From assembly GCA_903895695.1 (NCBI GenBank), contig CAITUY010000081.1, positions 1 to 40,117 of the forward strand: a stretch of 40,117 nucleotides of DNA. Direction: 5' to 3'. The notes below the pieces were generated by a model. That model was not told the DNA's origin and did not search any database. It was given only the letters and a program-made list of their open reading frames with translations. The first letter of the stretch is position 1; each line of letters starts with the position of its first letter. Positions 17,769-26,176 of this stretch are shown piece by piece. The position numbers and the translations under genes are program-made. The DNA comes from an uncultured bacterium (lineage in GTDB: Bacteria > Verrucomicrobiota > Kiritimatiellia > CAIKKV01 > CAITUY01).

Positions 17769-18521
17769 TCACGGAATCCGGCACTCGAAATAGAAATCGC
17801 TGCACTCCGCCGGCCACAGCGCCGTCAGGCCCTCGAGCAAGGCAAAACCCCACGCCCGGGCATTGAGCCAGTAGTAAAGCCGCTCGTTACCCAACGCGAA
17901 GACTTCGCGCATCACACAGTCCACGCCGAAACCCGTCTCCCGAAGTTTCCGGGTGACCTCGGCCTCGGTGTAGAAATGAACGTGATCGGTCTGCGATGGG
18001 CTTCCCATTTTTCGCATGCGCCGCCGGTGCAGCGCGCTGCCCTCGTTCGTGGTCCCCAGGATCAGCGTCCCGCCGGGCGCCAGCAGTCCGCGCAGCAACC
18101 GCAGGAGCGCCACGTCATCGGCGACGTGCTCGATGACCTGGCTGCATAAGATCACATCGAATGTTTCTTCGGGCTTGAGTGAAGCCAGATCGCCCAGGAC
18201 TACGCGCGCGGCGGGCGCCGCCTTTCGGGCGCGTTCCACGCGCAGAGGGTTGTAGTCGACGCCCGTGGTCTCCAGCTCCCGTATCCCGGCAAATTCGTGT
18301 AACCAGTAGCCGTCGCCGCAGCCGGCGTCCAGCAGGCGCAGAACGCCCGCGCGCCGGTGCTTCGCGCGCTCAATACAGGCCCGGAAGAACTGGCGGCGCC
18401 GCTCATAGATACGGCAAACGCAGGGTTGCCGGGCCCAGGCAAACTGGCTGCTCGTATACCAGTCGTTCCCGGCCTCGATCTCCCTCAGCGCATGCGCGCC
18501 GGTCTCCTCAGGTGAGCCCAC
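17769..18521 (-). CDS. SAM-dependent methyltransferase (class I)
   Basis: This 250-residue methyltransferase has the SAM motif LLDAGCGDG at 63-71, the acidic TTGVDYNPLRVERAR strand end, and VILCSQVIEHV as the motif IV region of Methyltransf_11/23-type enzymes. The start is GTG at 18519-18521, preceded by GGAGGAGGG. It overlaps the ATPase gene end by 14 bp, and longer in-frame versions would only reread the ATPase. Position directly after the Wzt-type ATPase makes a chain-modifying or chain-capping methyl transfer plausible, since some Wzt C-terminal domains recognise modified chain ends. That role is inference. Confidence 0.82.
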   Translation of the reverse strand: MGSPEETGAHALREIEAGNDWYTSSQFAWARQPCVCRIYERRRQFFRACIERAKHRRAGVLRLLDAGCGDGYWLHEFAGIRELETTGVDYNPLRVERARKAAPAARVVLGDLASLKPEETFDVILCSQVIEHVADDVALLRLLRGLLAPGGTLILGTTNEGSALHRRRMRKMGSPSQTDHVHFYTEAEVTRKLRETGFGVDCVMREVFALGNERLYYWLNARAWGFALLEGLTALWPAECSDFYFECRIP

Positions 18522-19827
18522 GGGTACCCTCCTCCACGCGCCAATCCGCTTTCTGCGCCCAGAATCCCTGGCTGGGCAACGGCGTCCGCCCCGTGCCGAA
18601 GTAATCGGCCGTCTCGACGTGGAACCGGATCGCGTGATCGACACAGTCGAGATTGTGCGGCGGTGTGCCTTGGCCAATCATGATGGAGATGGAGTACTCG
18701 CCGCCAACCAGAGGCAGGGCGGGAACCCGGCACGTCAGCACGCCGACCCCGCGCAGGACCGGGTTGAAGTCCGGCGCCAGGTGCGTACCCACCGTGAATA
18801 GGCGCATGCCGGTAATACTGCAGAATCCCAGTTGCGCCAGATCGATGAAATCAGGCCCGGTGTCATACCGGATCTCCAACTCCAGGTCATCCCCCGTCTT
18901 CAGCCGATTCGTGTACGCCGAACTGCCGGGCACACGGATGCCGACGCCCCGCAGGATGCTATGCATGCCGGAGGGCCGGCCCGCATGGTTGGTCAGATCG
19001 ACGAGACCGTCTGCCTGCACGTCGACGCTGCCCAGATAGGCCTCCACCGCCCCCTCGACCGATCCCAGATAGGCGCAGCCGCCCTTGTGCAGGAACAGCC
19101 CGCGCGAACAAAGGTTCAGAACCGCATCCATGTTGTGGGACACGAACAGGACGGTCCGGCCTTCCTGGGCAACGTCCTTCATCCGCCCCAGGCATTTCCT
19201 CTGGAAGGAGACGTCGCCGACCGCCAGCACCTCGTCAACGATCAGAATCTCGGGTTCCAGGTGCGCCGCCACGGCAAACGCCAGCCGCACATACATGCCG
19301 GACGAATAGCGTTTAACGGGTGTGTCGATAAACCGCTCAACCTCGGCGAACGCCACGATTTCGTCGAACTTGCGCGCGATCTCGGACTTCTTCATGCCCA
19401 GGATCGCCCCGTTCAAATAGATGTTGTCGCGACCCGTGAGTTCCGGGTGAAAACCCGTCCCGACTTCCAACAGGCTCGCGCCCCGTCCCCGAATCACCGC
19501 CCGCCCGTGGGTCGGCTCCGTGATCCGGGAAAGAATCTTCAAGAGCGTGCTCTTACCCGCCCCGTTGCGCCCGATAATGCCCAGTACTTCGCCTTGCTTG
19601 ACGTCAAACGTGACATCCTTGAGCGCCCAGAGTTCGCGATCGCTCCGATCCTGCCCGGCCCCGTCCCGCACGGACGCCGGCGGGACTGCGGCCGCACCCC
19701 GCCCCCCGGGCCGCCGCCGGAAACCGGACCAACAAGCGACTGCGGCCTCCCGAATGGTGGAAGCCCCGATCTCGCCGATCAGGTAGCGCTTGCCGAGAGA
19801 TTCGACACGGATGATAGGTTCATTCAT
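18508..19827 (-). CDS. wzt: Polysaccharide ABC transporter ATPase with C-terminal glycan-binding domain (Wzt type)
   Basis: This 439-residue ATPase would energise export of a lipid-linked glycan across the inner membrane. Residues 5-250 are the nucleotide-binding domain: Walker A GRNGAGKST at 86-94, signature YSSGM at 174-178, Walker B ILIVDE at 194-199 and the H-loop His at 231. Residues 275-435 match the immunoglobulin-like Wzt C-terminal type (DLELEIRYDTG, GEYSISIMIGQG), which in known systems binds the exported glycan, often at a modified terminus. I chose the ATG for MNEPIIRVESLGKRY at 19825-19827; an upstream extension lies in a repeat. The partner permease is two genes upstream, separated by a radical SAM gene. 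Confidence 0.92.
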   Translation of the reverse strand: MNEPIIRVESLGKRYLIGEIGASTIREAAVACWSGFRRRPGGRGAAAVPPASVRDGAGQDRSDRELWALKDVTFDVKQGEVLGIIGRNGAGKSTLLKILSRITEPTHGRAVIRGRGASLLEVGTGFHPELTGRDNIYLNGAILGMKKSEIARKFDEIVAFAEVERFIDTPVKRYSSGMYVRLAFAVAAHLEPEILIVDEVLAVGDVSFQRKCLGRMKDVAQEGRTVLFVSHNMDAVLNLCSRGLFLHKGGCAYLGSVEGAVEAYLGSVDVQADGLVDLTNHAGRPSGMHSILRGVGIRVPGSSAYTNRLKTGDDLELEIRYDTGPDFIDLAQLGFCSITGMRLFTVGTHLAPDFNPVLRGVGVLTCRVPALPLVGGEYSISIMIGQGTPPHNLDCVDHAIRFHVETADYFGTGRTPLPSQGFWAQKADWRVEEGTRGLT

Positions 19828-19859
19828 GACAGGTATCTCACAATTGCCGGGTATCTTGG

Positions 19860-19935
19860 GTAGGGCGACGGCGTCCCCGCCGCGCCGTAACTGTTGCGTT
19901 CCTGTCGCGGCGGGGCGGGGACGCCCACGCCCTAC
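19860..19935. repeat. Palindromic TAGGGCG-family repeat
   Basis: Left arm GTAGGGCGACGGCGTCCCC at 19860-19878 faces a right arm ending CGCCCTACC at 19926-19935. The two are imperfect inverted copies of about 28 bp around an A/T-richer centre. The tip of the right arm supplies the TAG stop of the radical SAM gene (AGG TAG). Related copies occur at 23043-23074 and 36181-36256. Confidence 0.8.
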
Positions 19936-21020
19936 CTGGAACCGGCGGTCCGATGCTCGGCCCGCAGCGCGGCCAGATTCAGCGCACACGCCGCATAGTC
20001 GTAGCGTTCCGCACAAGAGGCGCAGGGCGCCCCCGCCCCGTTGAACCGTTTCCCAACAATACTCGCGACCAACTCGCGCCGCCGCTCCGAGCTCCACAGC
20101 GTGTAGACGGAATCGTGCAGGACGTTGCCGTACGTCATGGCGGTGCCGGGATCGAGACAGCACACATAGGCATCGCCTTCGGTCGACACGAACAGGTTCG
20201 ACAACAATTCACCCACGAGCAAGGGGGGACAGTGCGTCCGCTTGGGCCGGCGCGGGCCCCCTTTGTTCCACGCGAAAAGCCACACGGGTTCGGAGATGCT
20301 GTCGCCCTGGCCCAGGAGCGGCCCCCACTGGCCGAATACCTCGGGCGCATCATACGGCACCGCAGGCCCCCGCCCGTCTCTCCGCAACTGCAGGTAGCGG
20401 CAGGGCGAAATCACGGTGATGTTGACACTACACCGGCTGCGTAGCTCATTGCGCAACCGGATGAAATGCCGGAGATTCCCGGTCACGCGCTCGAAGTCGA
20501 GGCCCGGCTTGCTCACCCGGTAAGTGCGCGCCGTCGCGCCGTCTATATTGACGGTAAGACTGCGCAAGTTGCGCCGGAGCAATTCCTCCGCCCGTTCCGG
20601 CGTCAGGTTCATCATGTTCGAGTAGAGTGCCATCGAGGCCTGCGGCACCCGCTCGTTCACCATCGCCACAATGCGCCCGAAGGCGGGATTCATTAGCGCG
20701 TCGCCGTTCTCGCCCAGGTTCACTTCCCCGGCATACGCGTGTTCCGCGAGTTGGTTGAGTACGCTCTCGGCGACGGATTCGGGCATGTACTGAAGCTTCC
20801 CGGCAGCGGTGGTCCCGGGCCGAATCGGACAAAACAGGCAGCGCGCCCCGCACTCCCGGCTGAGCATCAGGCCCACGAATGAAAACGGGGAATCCTTCAG
20901 TCTTCGGTAGACCCGGCGGTTGCGAAACCCAATGACGGGTTCGAACGAATCCCAGGCCGCCTGCCCGGCAGCCCTGAGGCCCAGTTCACGAATCGCGCGA
21001 AGGGTGCGCCGTAAGTTCAT
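19932..21020 (-). CDS. Radical SAM/SPASM domain protein
   Basis: This 362-residue protein carries the radical SAM cluster motif C-x3-C-x2-C at Cys57, Cys61 and Cys64 (CGARCLFC). Downstream elements are VNLGENGDALMNP at about 100-112 and the strand LTVNIDGATARTYRVS. The C-terminal part has SPASM-like cysteines: CPPLL at 264, YVCCLDPG with 287-288, and APCASC at 333-336, around GNVLHDSVYTLWSSERR. Such enzymes use 5'-deoxyadenosyl chemistry and a second Fe-S cluster. No precursor-peptide gene is visible nearby, so a sugar or lipid substrate is likelier than a RiPP. The ATG at 21018-21020 gives a normal length. The stop codon lies in a repeat element. Confidence 0.85.
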   Translation of the reverse strand: MNLRRTLRAIRELGLRAAGQAAWDSFEPVIGFRNRRVYRRLKDSPFSFVGLMLSRECGARCLFCPIRPGTTAAGKLQYMPESVAESVLNQLAEHAYAGEVNLGENGDALMNPAFGRIVAMVNERVPQASMALYSNMMNLTPERAEELLRRNLRSLTVNIDGATARTYRVSKPGLDFERVTGNLRHFIRLRNELRSRCSVNITVISPCRYLQLRRDGRGPAVPYDAPEVFGQWGPLLGQGDSISEPVWLFAWNKGGPRRPKRTHCPPLLVGELLSNLFVSTEGDAYVCCLDPGTAMTYGNVLHDSVYTLWSSERRRELVASIVGKRFNGAGAPCASCAERYDYAACALNLAALRAEHRTAGSR

Positions 21021-21055
21021 AATCGCCGTTCGGTGCCGAATCCGCGGCCTCGCCC

Positions 21056-21901
21056 CTACACCGTGTCGATGAAAGTGCGCTCTGCTCGTCCGAAGACGGC
21101 CACGCCCGAGATCAACAGCAGAACCGTAATCGAGACGGCCGCGACAACGCTCGGCCAGTCCAGGGTTCCCACCCCGAAGAAAGCTTTCCGGTACGCCTCG
21201 ACGGTCACCGCCATCGGATTCAGGCTCACGGCCCAGCGCCACTGTTCCGGTACAACCGACAGCGGATAAACGACGGGCGTAGCATACATCCACAGTTGCG
21301 TCATGAAGCCGGACAAGAAACCGAAGTCCCGGTACCGCGTGGTCAGGGCCGAAATCCAGAGCCCGACGCCCATCCCCAACGCCGCCGACTGCAACAGCAG
21401 CAACGGGACGAGCAGGATAGATAGCCCCGGGTGAATCGTCGCGCCCGCCGGCGTCAAAAACTTGAAGTAAAGCAGGAACACGAGAAACGTGCCCAGTTGC
21501 ACGCCGAAGGCGATTAGTCTGGAAAGGATGGCCGAGAGCGGAATAATGAGCCGCGGGAAATAGACCTTCCCGAAAATCCCGACATTGGACAAAAAGATCG
21601 ATGACGTTTGTCCGAGGCACCCCGAGAAGTATCCCCAGGCCATCGTCCCGCACAGGTAGAACAGCATTGGCGGCAAACCGTCAGTCGGAATCTTCGCCAC
21701 CTTGCCGAACACGACCGTGAAGACGATCGTAGTGATCAGCGGCTGGATCACGAACCACAAGGGGCCAAGCACGGTCTGCTTGTACTGCGAAAGAAAATCC
21801 CGCCGCACCAGCAGAAACAGCAGGTCCCGATACTCCAGAATCTCCCGCCACGGGATCCGCATCCAACCGCGGTGAGGTTCAATGGTCAGTTCATAGTCCA
21901 T
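21056..21901 (-). CDS. wzm: Polysaccharide ABC-2 transporter permease (Wzm/TagG type)
   Basis: This 281-residue integral membrane protein is the likely permease for the Wzt-type ATPase. The N-terminus has the family helix YRDLLFLLVRRDFLSQYKQTVLGPLWFVIQPL, followed by about six hydrophobic segments, and ends with the helix VVAAVSITVLLLISGVAVFGRAERTFIDTV. The stretch SLNPMAVTVEAYRKAFFG before the last segment is typical of O-antigen and teichoic-acid exporters. I chose the ATG at 21899-21901; three codons upstream is a TTG in the same frame. Export would follow the ABC-dependent route in which the glycan is completed in the cytoplasm. A repeat island lies immediately upstream. Confidence 0.92.
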   Translation of the reverse strand: MDYELTIEPHRGWMRIPWREILEYRDLLFLLVRRDFLSQYKQTVLGPLWFVIQPLITTIVFTVVFGKVAKIPTDGLPPMLFYLCGTMAWGYFSGCLGQTSSIFLSNVGIFGKVYFPRLIIPLSAILSRLIAFGVQLGTFLVFLLYFKFLTPAGATIHPGLSILLVPLLLLQSAALGMGVGLWISALTTRYRDFGFLSGFMTQLWMYATPVVYPLSVVPEQWRWAVSLNPMAVTVEAYRKAFFGVGTLDWPSVVAAVSITVLLLISGVAVFGRAERTFIDTV

Positions 21902-21929
21902 CGTGCGCAATCCTCAAGGTGCTTCTCCT

Positions 21930-22135
21930 CAATGTGGGAGGCGCGCTCCGTCGCGCCGATCCTTGTGCCTCCCCGGTGCCGGACCATCCTCTTCCCCTCA
22001 ATGTGGGAGGCGCGCTCCGCCGCGCCGATTCTTGTGCAATCAGGTGCCTGACCGGACACTGTCGGCGCGCGGAGCGCCCCTCCCACATTCAAGATGTTCC
22101 ATCCCACATTCAAGATGCTCCATCCCACATTCACA
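21930..22135. repeat. REP-like palindromes and 21-bp tandem repeats, left of RAYT gene
   Basis: Copies of CAATGTGGGAGGCGCGCTCC begin at 21930 and 21999. An inverted relative runs 22062-22097 (TCGGCGCGCGGAGCGCCCC, continuing to 36 bases). From 22081 the unit TCCCACATTCAAGATG recurs with a 21-bp period (22081, 22102, and a partial copy at 22123). Facing inverted copies resemble a REPIN. No gene is seen in this stretch. Confidence 0.8.
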
Positions 22136-22153
22136 AGACCGCCACTCGCCCCG

Positions 22154-22678
22154 TCATTCCAGTTCGAATTCCACGGGCCAAGTCTCTGGAACAAGCGCCT
22201 TGTAGCGCTCGTTGGCTGTCGACCACAGCCAGTCGGAGGGTGCCGCCACCAGTCGTTTTCGAACTGGGTTATCCTCAATGTACTGGCGCATGAACTGGAA
22301 CTGTTTGAGGCTGCGAACCCGGGTGTCGCGAAAGCCTTCCTGCCACTGGCAGGAGGCCGCCGCCAGGCGGGTCCGTGTCTTTCGGCTGATCCAGTGCCCG
22401 AGGGAGCGCATGAACTCAGAGACATCCCGCCCGTCCACGGTACGAAACAACAGGTGCCAGTGGTCGGGCATCACGACAAACGCACCGATAAGACTCTTGC
22501 CGGCCGGTGCGTACCAACTCAAGGCTTCCGCGATGACCGAGGCCAGATCGGCCTCCAGGACGGGCCGTCGAGGCGCAAGGCACTTGGTCACGAACCAGCA
22601 CCCCCCGACCTCGTAACGACGTCCGTTCCGAAGGTCGGCGGAATGAGGAGCATCGGGGAGGGGCTTGGTCAGGGTCAT
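22154..22678 (-). CDS. REP-associated tyrosine transposase (RAYT, Y1/TnpA_REP family)
   Basis: This 174-residue protein matches the single-strand Y1 transposase family that mobilises or maintains REP palindromes. The metal-binding HUH-type motif is His73-Trp-His75 in VVMPDHWHLLF. The probable catalytic tyrosine is Tyr133 in QYIEDNPVRKRL. WQEGFRDTRVRS at 112-123 is also characteristic. I chose the ATG at 22676-22678; a longer frame would translate the REP repeats themselves. It is flanked on both sides by a 36-base identical repeat in the same orientation. Its presence is unrelated to glycan synthesis and shows genome plasticity between the permease and hydrolase genes. Confidence 0.9.
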   Translation of the reverse strand: MTLTKPLPDAPHSADLRNGRRYEVGGCWFVTKCLAPRRPVLEADLASVIAEALSWYAPAGKSLIGAFVVMPDHWHLLFRTVDGRDVSEFMRSLGHWISRKTRTRLAAASCQWQEGFRDTRVRSLKQFQFMRQYIEDNPVRKRLVAAPSDWLWSTANERYKALVPETWPVEFELE

Positions 22679-22686
22679 TTCAGGAA

Positions 22687-22770
22687 TCGGCGCGCGGAGC
22701 GCCCCTCCCACATTCAAGATGTCCTCCACATTCAAAATCTTCGCTCCCACATTCAAATCCACATTGAAAG
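22687..22770. repeat. REP-like repeat, right of RAYT gene
   Basis: Bases 22687-22722 are identical to 22062-22097 on the other side of the RAYT gene. They are followed by degenerate CCACATTCAA repeats to about 22770. The unit contains a GGCGCGCGGAGCGCC near-palindrome. No gene is seen between the RAYT start and the hydrolase stop. Confidence 0.8.
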
Positions 22771-22789
22771 CCGGAACCCAATCCAACAG

Positions 22790-24280
22790 TCACCGACCGT
22801 TACCCTGAATCAAGAGCGCCTTCAGCCGGCCGCTCAGATAGTCGCCCACCACCGCATTCCCCTCTTCGTTGGGATGAATATCGTCCAGGTAATACGGCGC
22901 CTTGCCGTGCCTGAGCGACTCCAGCAACGGCTCCATCACCCACTCGAACGCGATGCCCCGCTCCGCACAGTGCGCCGCCAGCAGGCGATGCACCGTGTCG
23001 GCATTGCGTTCAACGTCCGCCCCCCACCCACCGCCCTCGACCATCGGCGGGGCGGGACGCCCTCGCCCTACCTCTCCGTCCTCTGACCTCTGCCCTCTGC
23101 CCTCTGCCCCCTGCCCTCTGACCTCCGCCAACCCTTGCGCGTCGCCGGTCTCCGCATAGTGCAGCGCATACACGTGTTCGCGCGACGGCCAGAGAACCAC
23201 CGCCATTTGCGCGCCGTTGGTCGCACACCACGCCTGCGCGTCATCAACCGCTTTGAGGACCGCACTCCACCCCGGCAGGGACTGGATGGCTTCAGCCGGA
23301 AGCGTCAGGCGTCCGGAAAACGCCGCCATGAACTCGGGCCTTGGCTCTCCGCGTTCCCCGCTGCCGCCGCCCGCCGCGCCGCCGCGCGGCGCGAACGTGC
23401 GCTCCAGCGCATATTCATACCACTTGAACAGGATGATCCGGTTTTGAAGGACCTCGTTATGCATGAGATAATCGGCGTAGCTCCGCCCGGACGCCTGCCA
23501 CCGCAACCAGGTATCGTCGTCCCACGGGTCGTTGCCCTCGAAGATGCTGAACACCATCAGCCTCGGGTGATGCGGCGCACCGAACGCATTGAGAATCCGA
23601 AACCCCTCGGTCGGCCCGATGCCGCCGATGCCCAGACAACGGTGCGTCCAACCACAGGCCTTGGCCAGTCGCACGTGCCAGCGGGACGCGTCGGGCAGAT
23701 GCCCCATCTCGGCAAACGAATCGCCGATGACCAGGAGATCGATGTGCCCCGTGACGTCCGTCGCGTTGCAGAACCCCTGGTAGTCCGTCTGGTACTCGTA
23801 TGTCGCGTGTCCGGCCGGAACCGGCCCCCGCAGCGGCTTTATCGTGCTGAGGCGGTTGCTCACAGCGCACAACAGGGTTTCGCGCTGATTCGGCGCGAAT
23901 CGGAAACGCACGCCATCCACGCCCAGGGTATGGGCGGTGTCATGGAAGTCGAGAAACATGCCGCCGCCCGCCAACCGGGCCTTGACTTCCGGCGGCACGA
24001 ACCGCGGGCAGCGGTGCAGGAACACTTCCACGCACACCAGCATCAGGCCGAAGGACGCCAACAATAGCACGCCCTTCCAGAGGCGCTGCCGGCACTGCGG
24101 TCCGCCGGCCAGCCACAGGCCACCGAAGAGCCCCGCAAGAATCGCCCACAGCACTGCGAGGCCGAAGTAACTTGCCGAGTAAAGGTGAAACACCACCCGC
24201 CGCGTCTCATCGCCGGTCGGACGCAGGAACGGCAGCGCGAGCACTAGCAACAAGCCGATGATTTTGAAGACGCCAAACAT
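22790..24280 (-). CDS. Membrane-anchored SGNH/GDSL hydrolase-like protein
   Basis: This 496-residue protein starts with three hydrophobic segments (about 5-19, 38-60 and 69-87), followed by an SGNH hydrolase-like domain that probably lies in the periplasm. Catalytic elements are GDSFAEMGH with Ser188, the EGNDPWDDD oxyanion-type block at 248-256, and DDIHPNEEGN with Asp466 and His469. Such proteins add or remove acyl groups on extracellular glycans, fitting the acyltransferase-3 gene of this locus. I chose the ATG at 24278-24280 because of the AGAGGAAG ribosome site. Residues 386-418 are a low-complexity Gly/Arg/Glu insertion that translates a DNA repeat and appears absent from the fold's needs. 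Confidence 0.78.
   Translation of the reverse strand: MFGVFKIIGLLLVLALPFLRPTGDETRRVVFHLYSASYFGLAVLWAILAGLFGGLWLAGGPQCRQRLWKGVLLLASFGLMLVCVEVFLHRCPRFVPPEVKARLAGGGMFLDFHDTAHTLGVDGVRFRFAPNQRETLLCAVSNRLSTIKPLRGPVPAGHATYEYQTDYQGFCNATDVTGHIDLLVIGDSFAEMGHLPDASRWHVRLAKACGWTHRCLGIGGIGPTEGFRILNAFGAPHHPRLMVFSIFEGNDPWDDDTWLRWQASGRSYADYLMHNEVLQNRIILFKWYEYALERTFAPRGGAAGGGSGERGEPRPEFMAAFSGRLTLPAEAIQSLPGWSAVLKAVDDAQAWCATNGAQMAVVLWPSREHVYALHYAETGDAQGLAEVRGQGAEGRGQRSEDGEVGRGRPAPPMVEGGGWGADVERNADTVHRLLAAHCAERGIAFEWVMEPLLESLRHGKAPYYLDDIHPNEEGNAVVGDYLSGRLKALLIQGNGR
23027..23125. repeat. Repeat DNA inserted in frame within the SGNH gene
   Basis: On the plus strand this holds an arm of the TAGGGCG palindrome family (GGCGGGGCGGGACGCCCTCG, about 23043-23074) next to tandem TCTGACC/CTGCCCTC units (23075-23125). 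The latter resemble the AGGGGTCAGG tracts at 31913-31948. It is read through without a stop because the frame differs from the copies at 19932 and 36251. Confidence 0.75.
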
Positions 24281-24306
24281 GGGCTTCCTCTGTTCCCCTC
24301 CATCCA

Positions 24307-24332
24307 CCCGCGCCCCGCGTGCGCGGCTACAG
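24307..24332. repeat. Dispersed 26-bp repeat, copy 1
   Basis: On the minus strand it reads CTGTAGCCGCGCACG followed by CG and GGGCGCGGG. Two further copies, differing only at the central two bases, occur at 34711-34736 and 34788-34813. It lies in the gap upstream of the SGNH hydrolase start. Confidence 0.8.
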
Positions 24333-24367
24333 CATTCTGCAGACACGGGGCTGGTCGCGTTCATTCG

Positions 24368-24955
24368 CTATGGCGTCACCAATCGCTCACGCGGAATTGC
24401 GTACAAGACTTGTTCCCAGCAGTAGTCGCTGTAACGCCGGAGAAAGAAACTGTAGCGGTCAGTCATCGCACGGATCTGAAGTGGAATCTCCCAGAGGTCC
24501 GACTGCCGATGATAGAGGCAGATCGCCAGCACCGGCGCATCCTGTTGAATGACCTGGCGACACCCTTCCACGGCGCTGGGTTCTGCGCCTTCAATGTCCA
24601 TCTTGATGTAGCTCGGGTTACGACCGGCCAAAAGGCCATCCAGCGTTCGGCAAGGGACCTCGAACGTGCCTTGCCCTGCCGCGGCGTCGGTATGGGAAGC
24701 GGCCGTTCCGGTCACTGCGAAACGGACGATTCCATCCTTGGCGCCGACGGCAGCCTGAATGACGGTCACCTTGGCCGCCACCTCTTTGGGTAGGCGCGAC
24801 ATGGACTCACGAAGGCGATCGGCGTTGCGTGGGTCGGCTTCAATGGCGACAACTCCTTTCAAGGAACCGCCGCTTCGCTTGAGAAATGCCACCACGGAGT
24901 CGCCGTCAAAGGCGCCGCAGTCCACGAACACCTCGTCCGATTTCAAGTGCACCAA
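24368..24955 (-). pseudogene. FkbM-family methyltransferase domain lacking its N-terminal half
   Basis: The frame encodes an FkbM-type methyltransferase domain: DEVFVDCGAFDGDSVVAFL, VAIEADPRN, SYIKMDIEGAE and a C-terminal YAIPRERL. It closely parallels the C-terminal half of the protein at 26173-27459 but has no Rossmann-like N-terminal half. It has no ATG. The frame is open back to the TAG stop of the upstream FkbM gene (24983-24985), reading RISLYVPTDLVHLKSDEVF directly after it. TTG at 24953-24955 or GTG at 24950-24952 are the only starts, both with poor ribosome sites. It may be a deletion remnant, a readthrough extension, or a functional short protein. The coordinates given assume the TTG. 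Confidence 0.6.
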
Positions 24956-24982
24956 ATCCGTCGGGACATAAAGAGAAATCCG

Positions 24983-26176
24983 CTACGCAACACCCTCAAC
25001 CGCGGTTATCTTGGGTACCAGTAGGCCGCGATAAGGTATCGCGTAGCACACTGTGTCATCAATTTCGTGCGTGTAGTGCCGAAAGACAAACCGGTAGTCA
25101 CCGTTCAGCGAGTGCAGCAGACCGGGCAATTCCCACAAGTCGTGGGGGTTGTGGTATACGGACGTCGCGATTTGAGGAGTGTGTCCTTTTATCAGGCCAG
25201 CCCCACCTTTCAATGCCCCCGCTTCACTTCCCTCAACGTCCAGTTTGATGAACGTCGGCGGTTCTCGTCGCTGGAAATAATCATCCAGACTGACAACTGG
25301 CAGCGAGGTTGAACCCTTGTCGCCGGTATTGGTGAATTTCGCATCGTGGGACCCGGTAGAGGTGAAGAATTGTCTACCCGATCGCTCCGCGAGACCCGCC
25401 TGAACTACATGTATTCTCGAAGGGTCAGTTCGCGCCGTCACCTGCAACCGTTCCAGGTTCTTTTCGTCCGGCTCAAACGCGTGATATTCACGGTAGGCAC
25501 CAACCGTGACGCGCAGGAAATCTCGCATGGTATCACCGGTAAAAGCGCCGCCGTCTGCGAAGACTTCTGCCTGACTCAATGGCGCGATTCCCGAGTCGAA
25601 GTAGATTGGCCGCGATGTCCTGATGGTCTCGAGATACGCCTTGTCGAGGGTCAGCATGTAAGACAGTTTCGATCGAAAGACGATTCTGGACTCATCGTCG
25701 AGAACCAAGTCCCAGACTTTCTGCATGATGGCATGGTTGTCTCGATTCGCTGCGGCGTCAAACAGATGATCATATTCACGAGACACGAATATTTCCGGCA
25801 GAGAATAGTTCAGGTAAGGCATCGGGTAGATCAGTGAACACCCCAGCACCCGGAGACCCTCAGCGATCACGCTGTCATGTAGTGATGTTGCGATAAGGAC
25901 GGCCGCGCCTGGATGTCTTACCGCAATTTCTTCCGGCGGGATGAGGGGAAGCCCGTCGAGTACGGTACCCCACCGGGAAGCATCGCCATCGGAGAAGGCC
26001 TTCACGTCAACACCACGCTGCAAAAGCTTCGGCGCGGCACACCTCGCCATGCGTCCCGCGGGATAGAGTATGCAAGGCATGAGTCCGGAAAGAACGGGAG
26101 TGAGGGAAGGAAAGCGCTTGGCAATCCCCGCCCTGTAATCCGCAGTGGGGATTCGGAAGACTTCATCGAGTTTCAT
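24983..26176 (-). CDS. FkbM-family methyltransferase with N-terminal Rossmann-like domain
   Basis: This 397-residue protein has an N-terminal nucleotide-binding-like region, about 33-125 (CILYPAGRMARCAAPKLLQRGVDVKAFSDGD). A C-terminal FkbM methyltransferase domain runs from about 204: EVFADGGAFTGDTMRDFL, YHAFEPDEKNLERL and TFIKLDVEGSEAGAL, ending YAIPYRGLLVPK. FkbM enzymes O-methylate sugars or polyketides using SAM. It starts with an ATGA overlap on the upstream paralogue. Its TAG stop is followed without a gap, in the same frame, by a third FkbM domain. Base composition looks lower in GC than the neighbouring glycosyltransferases (30 of 60 bases at 25681-25740). Confidence 0.85.
   Translation of the reverse strand: MKLDEVFRIPTADYRAGIAKRFPSLTPVLSGLMPCILYPAGRMARCAAPKLLQRGVDVKAFSDGDASRWGTVLDGLPLIPPEEIAVRHPGAAVLIATSLHDSVIAEGLRVLGCSLIYPMPYLNYSLPEIFVSREYDHLFDAAANRDNHAIMQKVWDLVLDDESRIVFRSKLSYMLTLDKAYLETIRTSRPIYFDSGIAPLSQAEVFADGGAFTGDTMRDFLRVTVGAYREYHAFEPDEKNLERLQVTARTDPSRIHVVQAGLAERSGRQFFTSTGSHDAKFTNTGDKGSTSLPVVSLDDYFQRREPPTFIKLDVEGSEAGALKGGAGLIKGHTPQIATSVYHNPHDLWELPGLLHSLNGDYRFVFRHYTHEIDDTVCYAIPYRGLLVPKITAVEGVA

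Noticed and set aside
22081..22135. Tandem repeats as a possible CRISPR array
   Set aside because: The period is only 21 bp, there are no unique spacers and no cas genes; the units belong to the RAYT-associated repeats.
22679..22786. N-terminal extension of the RAYT protein
   Set aside because: The added residues translate the flanking REP repeats; the ATG at 22676-22678 gives the normal family length.
24983..24985. UAG as a pyrrolysine codon linking two FkbM frames
   Set aside because: No pyrrolysine machinery or context is visible; a recombination remnant or ordinary termination is simpler.
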